A stretch of DNA of 5,174 nucleotides from an uncultured Bacilli bacterium (GCA_947598455.1 CANQFI010000105.1:1-5174), one strand, 5' to 3'; shown: positions 1 to 5,137, numbered from the stretch's first letter. Program-made: numbers and translations. Notes: generated from the letters alone by a model not told the origin.

Positions 1-10
1 GGTGATTGTT

Positions 11-325
11 TTGAAAATAATTCAAATTTATGAAATGTATGAAAAGTCATCAAAATGGGATATGGTGGAAATCAGAAAAAGAATTTGCATGAATATTAAA
101 AGAATTAGGAAAGAACATTATGATGAATATAAAAAACTTTATGATAATAAAAAAAGTACTGAAAATCCTTATAGTACTATAAATATTTCTTCGTTACTAG
201 GAATATCCAATAAGTATTATCAAAGATTAGAAAATGCGAATGATAAGTATAAATATATTAGCAGCGATAATCTTTATAAATTAGCAGATATTTTTGAAAT
301 CAGTATTGATGAATTTTACAAATAA
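11..325 (+). CDS. small XRE/Cro-CI-like helix-turn-helix regulator
   Basis: Predicted cytoplasmic DNA-binding protein of about 104 residues, probably a transcriptional regulator. The C-terminal two thirds look like a Cro/CI-type fold: a basic helix (NIKRIRKEHYDEYKK), a recognition segment (ISSLLGISNKYYQRLENA) and a final helix LYKLADIFEISIDEFYK, the usual ending of XRE domains ('LA..F.IS.DE.'). The insert between helices 1 and 2, rich in Asn, Lys and Ser, is longer than usual. The frame is open to the window edge and a GTG at position 2 is possible. I prefer TTG at 11, because the first six bases (GGTGAT) look like the end of an AGGAGGTGAT ribosome binding site cut by the edge, at ideal distance. 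An internal ATG at 62 is a weaker alternative. It lies 28 bases upstream of the membrane-bound regulator gene with no terminator between, so the two are probably co-transcribed. Its targets are unknown. Confidence 0.75.
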   Translation: MKIIQIYEMYEKSSKWDMVEIRKRICMNIKRIRKEHYDEYKKLYDNKKSTENPYSTINISSLLGISNKYYQRLENANDKYKYISSDNLYKLADIFEISIDEFYK

Positions 326-344
326 AAAATCTAATGTTTAAGAT

Positions 345-349
345 GGTGG
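345..349 (+). promoter_or_regulatory. Shine-Dalgarno of membrane-bound HTH gene
   Basis: GGTGG lies four bases before the ATG at 354. It is a moderate SD that fixes this start. There is no room or signal for a separate strong promoter in the 28-base gap, which supports co-transcription with the upstream regulator. Confidence 0.6.
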
Positions 350-353
350 TTTA

Positions 354-1148
354 ATGGATCAAGTTAAAGTAGGTAAATTTATTTCGGAACAAAGAAAATT
401 ACATGGATTAACTCAAGAACAACTTGGAGAAAAATTAGGCATTGGAGGTAGATCTGTTTCTAAATGGGAACGTGGTGTGAATATGCCAGATATAGAAAAA
501 TTAGAGCAACTATGCGACATTTTAGATGTTAGTGTTATAAGTATGTTAAATGGTGGTAAATCAATTTCTATAAATAATAAAAGTGAAAATATGTCGCTTT
601 TTACCACAATAAAGTATTATATTAAAAATACAAAAAAACTTTATTTGCTTATATTTATTATACTAACTGTCTTTATTCTTTTTGGATTTTCATTATTATT
701 TTTATTTAATAATTATAATAAAAACAAAATATATTCTATTAATAGTTTAAATAATAATTATGAAATACAAGGATATTTAATTTTTAATCAAGCTCAAAAT
801 ATTTTTGTTATTAATGAAATAGATTTTCAAGGTGATATAGTTGGGACGATAGATGAACCTTTAATAAAATCAATAAACATAAATGTATTATATGAAAATA
901 AAGAAATAATGTCTTATTCAGAAAATATAACAGACGATATGAATAATAGATTAAGCTCAGTAATGAATACTTTGTCATTTTCTATTGAAGAAAACAAAGA
1001 AAATAATTCAAATATAATAAATTATAATACTGATCTTTCAAAAATAAAGATAAATATCGAATATATAACAATAGATGATATTAATGAGCAATTAGAAGTG
1101 GATATAAATTTTAAAGAAACTTTTGCAAACGATAAAATAGTTTATTAA
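354..1148 (+). CDS. membrane-anchored XRE-family regulator with extracytoplasmic domain
   Basis: 264 residues in three parts. Residues 6-64 form a canonical XRE/HTH_3 domain: VGKFISEQRKLHGLTQEQLG, then the recognition helix GGRSVSKWERG and MPDIEKLEQLCDILDVSV. A polar linker (about 65-92) leads into a basic stop (KNTKK) and one hydrophobic helix at about 96-119. The remaining roughly 145 residues are Asn/Ile/Glu-rich and predicted to lie outside the membrane. This layout (DNA-binding domain in the cytoplasm, single membrane helix, outer domain) fits a one-component membrane regulator that senses an envelope signal or an exported partner. Sensing is inferred from topology, and I recognise no ligand-binding family in the C-terminal part. 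No terminator is evident between its stop and the secreted-protein gene 88 bases downstream, so read-through into that gene is possible. Confidence 0.85.
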   Translation: MDQVKVGKFISEQRKLHGLTQEQLGEKLGIGGRSVSKWERGVNMPDIEKLEQLCDILDVSVISMLNGGKSISINNKSENMSLFTTIKYYIKNTKKLYLLIFIILTVFILFGFSLLFLFNNYNKNKIYSINSLNNNYEIQGYLIFNQAQNIFVINEIDFQGDIVGTIDEPLIKSININVLYENKEIMSYSENITDDMNNRLSSVMNTLSFSIEENKENNSNIINYNTDLSKIKINIEYITIDDINEQLEVDINFKETFANDKIVY

Positions 1149-1223
1149 TATATCGCCTAAAAAGCCACATAATTCGCTTGCAATAATGTTTAATATTTAT
1201 TAAATATATTGTAATCTCCAATA

Positions 1224-1230
1224 AAGGAGG
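1224..1230 (+). promoter_or_regulatory. consensus Shine-Dalgarno of secreted paralog A
   Basis: AAGGAGG followed by T, six bases before the ATG at 1237. It is a consensus site at optimal spacing, implying strong translation and deciding the start. Confidence 0.85.
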
Positions 1231-1236
1231 TAATAT

Positions 1237-1968
1237 ATGAAAAAAGTATTGATGCTTTTTATAATGTTTATAGTTTTGCCTTATATAGTTTGTGCTAAAG
1301 GTAATGAAACTATTTTAGCAGAGCAAACTAAATATTATAAGACTATATATTTTGACAATGAGTTGACTTATATGATGAATAATTCAAATATTAGTAGGAC
1401 TTTAGAAATAACTAAAGATGAGTATGATTCGTATGAAAAAGACAAATACTCATTAAATGGTACCATAGAAACTGAATATAAGAAACTGACAGTAACTATT
1501 TCTAGTATTAATTCTTACTACAGATATAAAGTTAATTTAGAATGGAAAAGTATACCCAAAATAAGAAGCTATGACACAATTGCAATAGGATTTCCAGCTA
1601 GTGTAAAACCTAAATTGAGGCCAATCTTTTCAGAAGATTATTGTACAGACAAAGGTAAATGCTACAATACAACTGGATATCACTTTTTGTATAGTGGTGA
1701 TAATGGCGTCGGGGTAACATTTCAAGTTCCAACTGGTAATCTGAAATCATTAAATCAAACATTATATGTTGATATGCAAAAAAATACGAGTTCTACAATT
1801 ATAGCACAATATGCTTATGGTGATTATGCTCATGCAGTTAAAACTATTTCTTTAAATAATGCCCAAAAATACAAAGTAAATACTGGTGGAATAATATATG
1901 AAGATACAAGTATTACTTATTATGATGCAATAAGCACTGCTAAGGCTACTTGGAATGGAAATTGGTAA
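1237..1968 (+). CDS. secreted protein, paralog A of a three-member family (C-terminal Trp)
   Basis: 243 residues, function not recognised. Residues 1-20 form a Sec signal peptide (MKK, hydrophobic core, VCA) with probable signal peptidase I cleavage before KGNET. There is no lipobox of the usual form and no cell-wall sorting signal, so the mature protein is probably released or loosely bound. The mature part is rich in Tyr, Thr and Asn and looks beta-stranded: YKKLTVTIS (81-89), YRYKVNLEW (95-103), IPKIRSYDTIAIGFP (106-120). C136 and C142 could form a small disulfide loop, and GDYAH lies at 195-199. The last residue is Trp (NGNW). Paralog C shares YKxxTVTIS, YxVxxxVxW, the IRxYD segment, a Cys pair closed by CY, GxYxH and the final Trp. 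Paralog B shares most of these. A lacks the N-terminal 'LxNLGY/F' helical segment of B and C. It is the only family member not in the tandem pair and has its own strong SD. Confidence 0.85.
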   Translation: MKKVLMLFIMFIVLPYIVCAKGNETILAEQTKYYKTIYFDNELTYMMNNSNISRTLEITKDEYDSYEKDKYSLNGTIETEYKKLTVTISSINSYYRYKVNLEWKSIPKIRSYDTIAIGFPASVKPKLRPIFSEDYCTDKGKCYNTTGYHFLYSGDNGVGVTFQVPTGNLKSLNQTLYVDMQKNTSSTIIAQYAYGDYAHAVKTISLNNAQKYKVNTGGIIYEDTSITYYDAISTAKATWNGNW

Positions 1969-1992
1969 AAAAAAACCTTTTTAGGTTTTTTT
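1969..1992 (+). terminator. bidirectional intrinsic terminator between convergent genes
   Basis: Arms A7-CCT (1969-1978) and AGG-T7 (1983-1992) form a 10-bp stem with a TTTT loop. Both strands present a hairpin ending in a T-run, so it can end transcription of paralog A on + and of the membrane protein gene on -. It starts directly after the + strand stop and overlaps the TAA of the minus gene at 1991-1993. Confidence 0.8.
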
Positions 1993-2656
1993 AATTTGGG
2001 TTATTAAGTTCTAATTCAAAATAATTAAATATGTTATAAAACATTTTTAAATCTTCATATTGATATTCAAGTTTTTTCTCATAATACATTTTTATCTCAT
2101 CTTTTGCACCTAAATGAGATATTTTATCATTTCTATAAAAATCACGAAAGTTTAATCTTTCTCTAGCAGAATAGACAGAATTTATATAATTATATATAAT
2201 TTCGTATTTTGTACCTAAAACATTTTCAATGTAAGTTGAATGAAAAGGAGGTGTATATAAATAATTGCTAATTTGATTTTGTTCTTCAAAAATAAAATAA
2301 TCTTTTTTATTTAATATATCCATGTCAAAAATATTGCTAAAATCTGATTCTAATGAATAACATAAAGTACTATTTATTAAGTTGTAATCAGGATTGTTTG
2401 AATACTTTTTATCTAAAACATATTCTGCTTCAATATTTTCGTCTTGATTTACTACACAAAGGTTGTATAATTTGTCAGAAGCTTTATTATACATTGATTT
2501 TCCATCTAAATATATTTGTTCATCAATCTGACTAATATCAATTTTACTTTTTTCATTATATAATCTAATTAAGTTTGGCACACCTACAAAGATAATGATA
2601 ATAATGATAATAATGATAATAATACCGATTATTATAATTTTTTTATTCTTTTTCAT
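1991..2656 (-). CDS. membrane-anchored protein with poly-isoleucine transmembrane helix, unknown function
   Basis: 221 residues, not recognised. After a basic start (MKKNKK) comes a single hydrophobic helix at about 7-29 that is nearly pure isoleucine (IIIIG, then 11 Ile, then FVGV). It acts as an uncleaved signal anchor or signal peptide, with the rest predicted outside the cytoplasm. The outer part is acidic, rich in Tyr and Asn, and ends in helix-prone stretches (KDEIKMYYEKKLEYQYEDLK). It carries two Cys residues (NLCVV and STLCYS) that could form a disulfide. The SD is AGGTG (2664-2668 on the minus strand) with near-ideal spacing to the ATG at 2656. The gene runs against the secreted-protein genes on both sides. 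A role as a dedicated partner or protection protein for them is conceivable from position, but no sequence evidence supports it. An operator-like dyad lies 42-65 bases upstream of the start. Confidence 0.8.
   Translation of the reverse strand: MKKNKKIIIIGIIIIIIIIIIIFVGVPNLIRLYNEKSKIDISQIDEQIYLDGKSMYNKASDKLYNLCVVNQDENIEAEYVLDKKYSNNPDYNLINSTLCYSLESDFSNIFDMDILNKKDYFIFEEQNQISNYLYTPPFHSTYIENVLGTKYEIIYNYINSVYSARERLNFRDFYRNDKISHLGAKDEIKMYYEKKLEYQYEDLKMFYNIFNYFELELNNPN
2591..2623 (+). repeat. 9-bp tandem repeat encoding poly-Ile
   Basis: GATAAT followed by three exact copies of GATAATAAT (2597-2605, 2606-2614, 2615-2623). On the minus strand this reads (ATT ATT ATC)n, giving 11 consecutive Ile codons in the transmembrane helix of the minus-strand protein. 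The unit is a multiple of three, so slippage would change helix length but not the frame. Confidence 0.9.
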
Positions 2657-2697
2657 CCTTTTTCACCTAAAAAGACTTTAGCATAAAAATTAACTTT

Positions 2698-2721
2698 TGT
2701 AAACATTGATAAATATTTACA
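2698..2721. promoter_or_regulatory. operator-like inverted repeat upstream of minus-strand gene
   Basis: TGTAAA (2698-2703) and TTTACA (2716-2721) are perfect inverted arms. Inner ATT/AAT triplets also match symmetrically, giving 9 of 10 paired positions around a GATA centre. The size and spacing suit a dimeric HTH repressor. It sits just upstream of the SD of the minus-strand gene, where a promoter must lie. The regulator is unknown; the two HTH proteins of the window are candidates by proximity only. Confidence 0.45.
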
Positions 2722-2738
2722 TCGTATTATCTACTAGC

Positions 2739-2762
2739 AAGCGAGTACACTCGCTTTTTTTT
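2739..2762 (+). terminator. orphan intrinsic terminator
   Basis: AAGCGAG (2739-2745), loop TACA, CTCGCTT (2750-2756), then a T-run to 2762: a 7-bp GC-containing stem with 8 T. This is among the few GC-rich spots in the intergenic DNA. It faces + but no + strand gene precedes it; the nearest upstream gene is on the minus strand. It may end read-through antisense to that gene, or a small RNA starting within about 2660-2740. Confidence 0.7.
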
Positions 2763-2815
2763 AAACTCTATTTCGCCTATTAATACATGGTTAATTAAAA
2801 TATTTATTAGTATAT

Positions 2816-2851
2816 TTAAATTAAGAATTAGTATTTTAATTCTTAATTTAA
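2816..2851 (+). promoter_or_regulatory. 15-bp perfect stem-loop in leader of paralog B-C operon
   Basis: TTAAATTAAGAATTA (2816-2830) and TAATTCTTAATTTAA (2837-2851) are exact reverse complements around a GTATTT loop. No T-run follows, so it is not a terminator. It ends four bases before a perfect SD (2856-2864). In an mRNA this would be a 5' hairpin; as DNA it could be a large operator. Both are inference. Confidence 0.65.
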
Positions 2852-2855
2852 TATT

Positions 2856-2877
2856 GGAGGTGATTTATAATATGTAA
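2856..2877 (+). promoter_or_regulatory. perfect SD followed by AUG-UAA start-stop
   Basis: GGAGGTGAT (2856-2864) matches the 16S anti-SD fully. Seven bases later ATG (2872-2874) is followed at once by TAA (2875-2877). A ribosome initiating here would make only formyl-Met and terminate. The real downstream gene has its own SD at 2917-2922. The site may be a ribosome-binding mRNA stabiliser, a minimal upstream ORF, or the relic of a lost gene start. Confidence 0.55.
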
Positions 2878-2916
2878 TTTGATAATTAATTGTAAAAAAT
2901 AACAAATAATAGAAAG

Positions 2917-2922
2917 AAGGAG
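2917..2922 (+). promoter_or_regulatory. Shine-Dalgarno deciding the TTG start of paralog B
   Basis: AAGGAG lies seven bases before TTG at 2930. No ATG or GTG in frame lies between it and the signal-peptide sequence, so the TTG is the start that preserves the basic MKR n-region of the signal peptide. Confidence 0.8.
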
Positions 2923-2929
2923 ATTATTT

Positions 2930-3913
2930 TTGAAAAGGTTATTTATATTTTTTATAATGTCAATTTTTATATTTCCTACTATAATTTTTGCTGAAAGTAA
3001 TAACACTTATTTTACAACCGCTTCTAATAAAAAGCTCAACTATGAAGAATATGAAACATTAAAAAATCTTGGTTATAATGATCAAATGATTAAAATGATG
3101 CCAGATGAATATATTGATAGAAACTTGACTGAAGATTTAGAATTAGTTTCTATGTCATCACACAAAATTGAAATGGATGGTATCAATGTAATAAAGGAAT
3201 GCAATACTAGTCGCACAGGTGATGATGTAAAAAATGGAACTGTTACTTCAGAAAATTGTACAAAAATAGGTGAACAATTGCCGTTTTACACTATGAGTTG
3301 TGAACCTGGCGAAAAAGGTTGTAAAGATGATCCTAACCATGGTAGAACTCTAACAACCTATGTATTTTATTCTAATACTAATAAAACATATAAAATAGCT
3401 AATTATGTTGAATGGGATGGAAGTCCCGGTGATAAATATTTTGATATAAATGCAGTTGGTTTTAATACACCGGGTGTTGTTATTGTCAGAGATAGTCAAA
3501 AAGCATATCAGTCATATACTGAATATAAATCAATTCTTTTTGGAACTAAAGATGAAGAATTTAAAGTTATTAATTATTCTACTAATAGTGACCATTACAA
3601 ATTTCATACAAATGCTATAGGAATAACAATGAATTTAGCAAATGGAAGTAAAATTGGATATAATACAAAAGATCATATATTATACCTAGAATATTATATT
3701 AAAAAAAGTGTTACAAACACTATTAATTCTTTGGATGTTGTTGGAAAATATAAACATTCTGAGTCAAGTGTAGATTTACTAGATTTCCTTGGCGTTGCTA
3801 TAAGTGAAGAAATTTCTCCATTTGATATTGCTGTTTTAGTTACAAAATCAGCAGAGAAAAAATATGATGAAGGCAATCGTAATAATGTTGTTTTAGCTAA
3901 TATAGGGTGGTAA
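2930..3913 (+). CDS. secreted protein, paralog B of a three-member family (C-terminal Trp)
   Basis: 327 residues starting at TTG; function not recognised. Residues 1-21 form a Sec signal peptide (MKRLFIFF...IIFA) with likely cleavage before ES. A helix-prone segment follows (about 36-63, NYEEYETLKNLGYNDQMIKM) that closely matches paralog C (LINLGFTDEEIANM). Four Cys lie at 91, 110, 124 and 131, the last pair as C-x6-C in SCEPGEKGCK, so disulfides outside the cell are plausible. The core TYKIANYVEW (153-162) and YFDINAVGF (170-178) align with YRYKVNLEW and YDTIAIGF of paralog A. GKYKH lies at 272-276. An extra segment follows (about 280-315), and the protein ends in Trp (ANIGW). It is the longest and most divergent member, first of a tandem pair with C one base downstream, behind a structured leader with a start-stop element. 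Confidence 0.85.
   Translation: MKRLFIFFIMSIFIFPTIIFAESNNTYFTTASNKKLNYEEYETLKNLGYNDQMIKMMPDEYIDRNLTEDLELVSMSSHKIEMDGINVIKECNTSRTGDDVKNGTVTSENCTKIGEQLPFYTMSCEPGEKGCKDDPNHGRTLTTYVFYSNTNKTYKIANYVEWDGSPGDKYFDINAVGFNTPGVVIVRDSQKAYQSYTEYKSILFGTKDEEFKVINYSTNSDHYKFHTNAIGITMNLANGSKIGYNTKDHILYLEYYIKKSVTNTINSLDVVGKYKHSESSVDLLDFLGVAISEEISPFDIAVLVTKSAEKKYDEGNRNNVVLANIGW
3905..3910 (+). promoter_or_regulatory. SD of paralog C embedded in last codons of paralog B
   Basis: GGGTGG, the Gly-Trp codons ending paralog B, is the only SD-like sequence before ATG 3915. Stop TAA (3911-3913) and the start are separated by one base, an arrangement typical of translational coupling. The final Trp codon therefore doubles as ribosome-binding sequence here. 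Confidence 0.65.
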
Positions 3914-3914
3914 T

Positions 3915-4805
3915 ATGAAAAAAATTATTATTTTATCGGTATTAATATTATCAGTATTATATATTCCAAAAGTATTTGCTGAAAATGAAAAACTAGGTTT
4001 TACAAATGAAAATGGCGTATATATTTCGTCAGAAAGTTATAAAAGATTAATAAACTTGGGTTTTACAGATGAAGAAATAGCAAATATGGATTCAATTAAA
4101 TATGAAAACAATAAAGATATAGATAGTCACTTATTAGCAAAAAAAACTGTATATATAAAGACGACGGAATATTTTCTTAATACAATGCCATCTGCTTTAC
4201 ATGGCACATTGCCAATAAGAGTAGAGGAAAAATATTTATCTAAAGAAAACTTTTTTAGGGAATTGAATCAATCAAAAGAGAATAATAACTCATCAACGAA
4301 CGAATTTGCTTCAAGTGCTGTTGATTCATATAAATCTATGACAGTAACCATATCAGATAAAGGTACAAGTGGTGGATACAGAGTAAAGAACTCTGTAGTT
4401 TGGTATAAAATGCCAGCTATAAGAGATTATGATTTATTAGAAATAGAAGTTGATAACGCTGTTAAAATTGAAAAAACTGATAGGGCTGGACAACAAAGCT
4501 GGAAATTATGTAATGGCTCTGATTGTTATAAAGGTCAACAGAATTATGATTATAATAGTACTGCTTGGCAGGGAGACAAAGACCTTCATCAATTAATACT
4601 AAAACCCAATTTGAAAAATGATGAATGGGATGGCTTAAAAAAATACTCTGTTACAGAATTGAGCCTTTATATTTATGGAGATTTAAGTAAGGTTAATGAT
4701 AATTTAAATATAAAACTGATAAACGCTATTGGAACTTATTCTCATGATAGGAAAATTAATACAGATGTAATGACCGCAAATTTGGAAGCTAACGTAAATT
4801 GGTAA
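3915..4805 (+). CDS. secreted protein, paralog C of a three-member family (C-terminal Trp)
   Basis: 296 residues, function not recognised. Residues 1-22 form a Sec signal peptide (MKKIIILSV...KVFA) with likely cleavage before EN. A helix-prone segment YKRLINLGFTDEEIANM (42-58) matches paralog B. The region from about 76 to 135 is charged and Asn/Ser-rich. The core follows: YKSMTVTIS (139-147), YRVKNSVVW (155-163) and MPAIRDYDLLEIEV (166-179). This is very close to paralog A in layout (YKKLTVTIS, YRYKVNLEW, IPKIRSYD). C199 and C204 (CNGSDCY) correspond to the CTDKGKCY pair of A. GTYSH lies at 273-277, and the protein ends in Trp (EANVNW). There is no wall-sorting signal or lipobox. It is second in a two-gene operon with paralog B, probably translationally coupled to it, and its stop codon overlaps the operon terminator. 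B and C are probably a duplication with later divergence. Confidence 0.85.
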   Translation: MKKIIILSVLILSVLYIPKVFAENEKLGFTNENGVYISSESYKRLINLGFTDEEIANMDSIKYENNKDIDSHLLAKKTVYIKTTEYFLNTMPSALHGTLPIRVEEKYLSKENFFRELNQSKENNNSSTNEFASSAVDSYKSMTVTISDKGTSGGYRVKNSVVWYKMPAIRDYDLLEIEVDNAVKIEKTDRAGQQSWKLCNGSDCYKGQQNYDYNSTAWQGDKDLHQLILKPNLKNDEWDGLKKYSVTELSLYIYGDLSKVNDNLNIKLINAIGTYSHDRKINTDVMTANLEANVNW

Positions 4806-4836
4806 AAAGAATAGTAAAAAAGTGCTATTCTTTTTA
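4803..4836 (+). terminator. intrinsic terminator of paralog B-C operon
   Basis: AAAAAGAATAG (4804-4814) and CTATTCTTTTT (4825-4835) form an 11-bp stem, 12 with the flanking T-A pair, around a 10-base loop. The 3' arm itself supplies the T-run. It overlaps the stop codon of paralog C. Confidence 0.75.
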
Positions 4837-4970
4837 AAAATATAATGTTTGTATAGTAATAGCTGAAAAATAATAAATATTATTTAAATTATAAAATAGC
4901 ACAGATTAATTATAAATAAAAACTAATTTTTTGCATATTTATTTTATTTTTACAAAAAATGAAGACTATT
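4837..4970 (+). other. AT-rich intergenic DNA, possible promoter region
   Basis: No gene is seen here. TATAAT at 4841-4846 matches the -10 consensus exactly but lacks a recognisable -35 at 17 bases, and in DNA this AT-rich it may be chance. Small A/T-only dyads, such as AAATAAT and ATTATTT near 4868-4885, are too simple to interpret. The promoter of the leader that follows must lie in this stretch or upstream. Confidence 0.3.
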
Positions 4971-4986
4971 TTTGACGGTGGTGAAA

Positions 4987-5088
4987 ATGGAAGAAAAATA
5001 TGTTAAAAAACATTTCGAAAAAAAGTGTGTCAAATTTTTTCTTAAATATAAGAAAGAGTTTGACTCTTTTTTTTTGCTTGAGAAATAA
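4987..5088 (+). CDS. putative 33-residue leader peptide ORF
   Basis: ATG 4987 to TAA 5086-5088, preceded by GGTGG (4977-4981) five bases upstream, so it is translatable on sequence. The product is Lys- and Phe-rich (MEEKYVKKHFEKKC ... KEFDSFFLLEK), with no recognised family. The ORF spans an intrinsic terminator (5051-5075), which an ordinary gene would not do but a regulatory leader ORF can. Its stop lies 7 bases before the hairpin that hides the SD of the next gene. I infer a cis-acting leader peptide whose translation controls downstream expression. Alternatively the ORF is fortuitous and the RNA alone acts: A- and T-runs needed for the RNA stems would by themselves generate Lys and Phe codons. 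Part of the 9-T run (5067-5075) is read as TTT TTT TTG, a possible slippage site. Confidence 0.45.
   Translation: MEEKYVKKHFEKKCVKFFLKYKKEFDSFFLLEK
5029..5064 (+). promoter_or_regulatory. anti-terminator stem competing with the leader terminator
   Basis: GTCAAATTTTTTCTT (5029-5043) pairs without a gap to AAGAAAGAGTTTGAC (5050-5064): 15 consecutive RNA pairs (two G-U) around an AAAUAU loop. The 3' arm includes the whole 5' arm of the terminator hairpin, so the two structures exclude each other. The 5' arm can in turn be captured upstream by TTTGAC (4971-4976) with GTCAAA (5029-5034), or by GAAAAAA (5017-5023) with TTTTTTC (5035-5041). Confidence 0.65.
5051..5075 (+). terminator. conditional intrinsic terminator in leader
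   Basis: AAAGAGT (5053-5059), loop TTG, ACTCTTT (5063-5069), extendable by G-U and A-U pairs to about 9 bp, with T through 5075. It lies inside the 33-codon ORF and upstream of the next gene, so it would act as an attenuator rather than an end-of-gene terminator. Confidence 0.7.
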
Positions 5089-5095
5089 ATCTCCA

Positions 5096-5132
5096 CCTCC
5101 AATCAATTTAAAAAATTTAGATTGATTGGAGG
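5096..5132 (+). promoter_or_regulatory. SD-sequestering hairpin with anti-SD mimic
   Basis: CCTCCAATCAAT (5096-5107) is the exact reverse complement of ATTGATTGGAGG (5121-5132). Inner bases continue the pairing to 17 bp (one G-U) with an AAA loop. The 3' arm ends in GGAGG, the SD of the gene starting at 5138/5140. The 5' side carries CACCTCC (5094-5100), the sequence of the 16S rRNA anti-SD. No T-run follows, so this is a translational switch rather than a terminator. Confidence 0.75.
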
Positions 5133-5137
5133 ATAGG

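Noticed and set aside
413..607. Minus-strand open frame across the HTH domain
   Set aside because: It lies opposite a clearly conserved XRE domain, has no SD and no family signal; a shadow of the real gene.
1189..1204. TTTAATA/TATTAAA dyad upstream of paralog A
   Set aside because: Composed only of A and T with short arms; not distinguishable from background composition.
1178..1206. TTGCAA with TAAATA at 17-base spacing as promoter of paralog A
   Set aside because: The -10 match is poor and the region is so AT-rich that such matches are expected by chance.
1237..1968. Possible relation of the secreted proteins to lactococcin 972-type bacteriocins (Y-x-H motif, final Trp)
   Set aside because: The resemblance is a few residues only. 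These proteins are three or more times longer, and no ABC exporter/immunity pair typical of that family is visible. Not claimed.
2353..2535. + strand open frame inside the poly-Ile protein gene
   Set aside because: No convincing SD. The minus frame is longer, with signal anchor and SD.
2879..2902. 7-codon ORF from TTG after the start-stop site
   Set aside because: Its distance from the GGAGGTGAT SD is too long, and the ATG-TAA is far better placed.
3694..3876. Minus-strand open frame inside paralog B
   Set aside because: Lies opposite the conserved GKYKH region of B and has no independent support.
4803..4836. Reading the 4803-4836 hairpin as part of the downstream attenuator
   Set aside because: It overlaps the stop of paralog C and has all features of an ordinary end-of-operon terminator.
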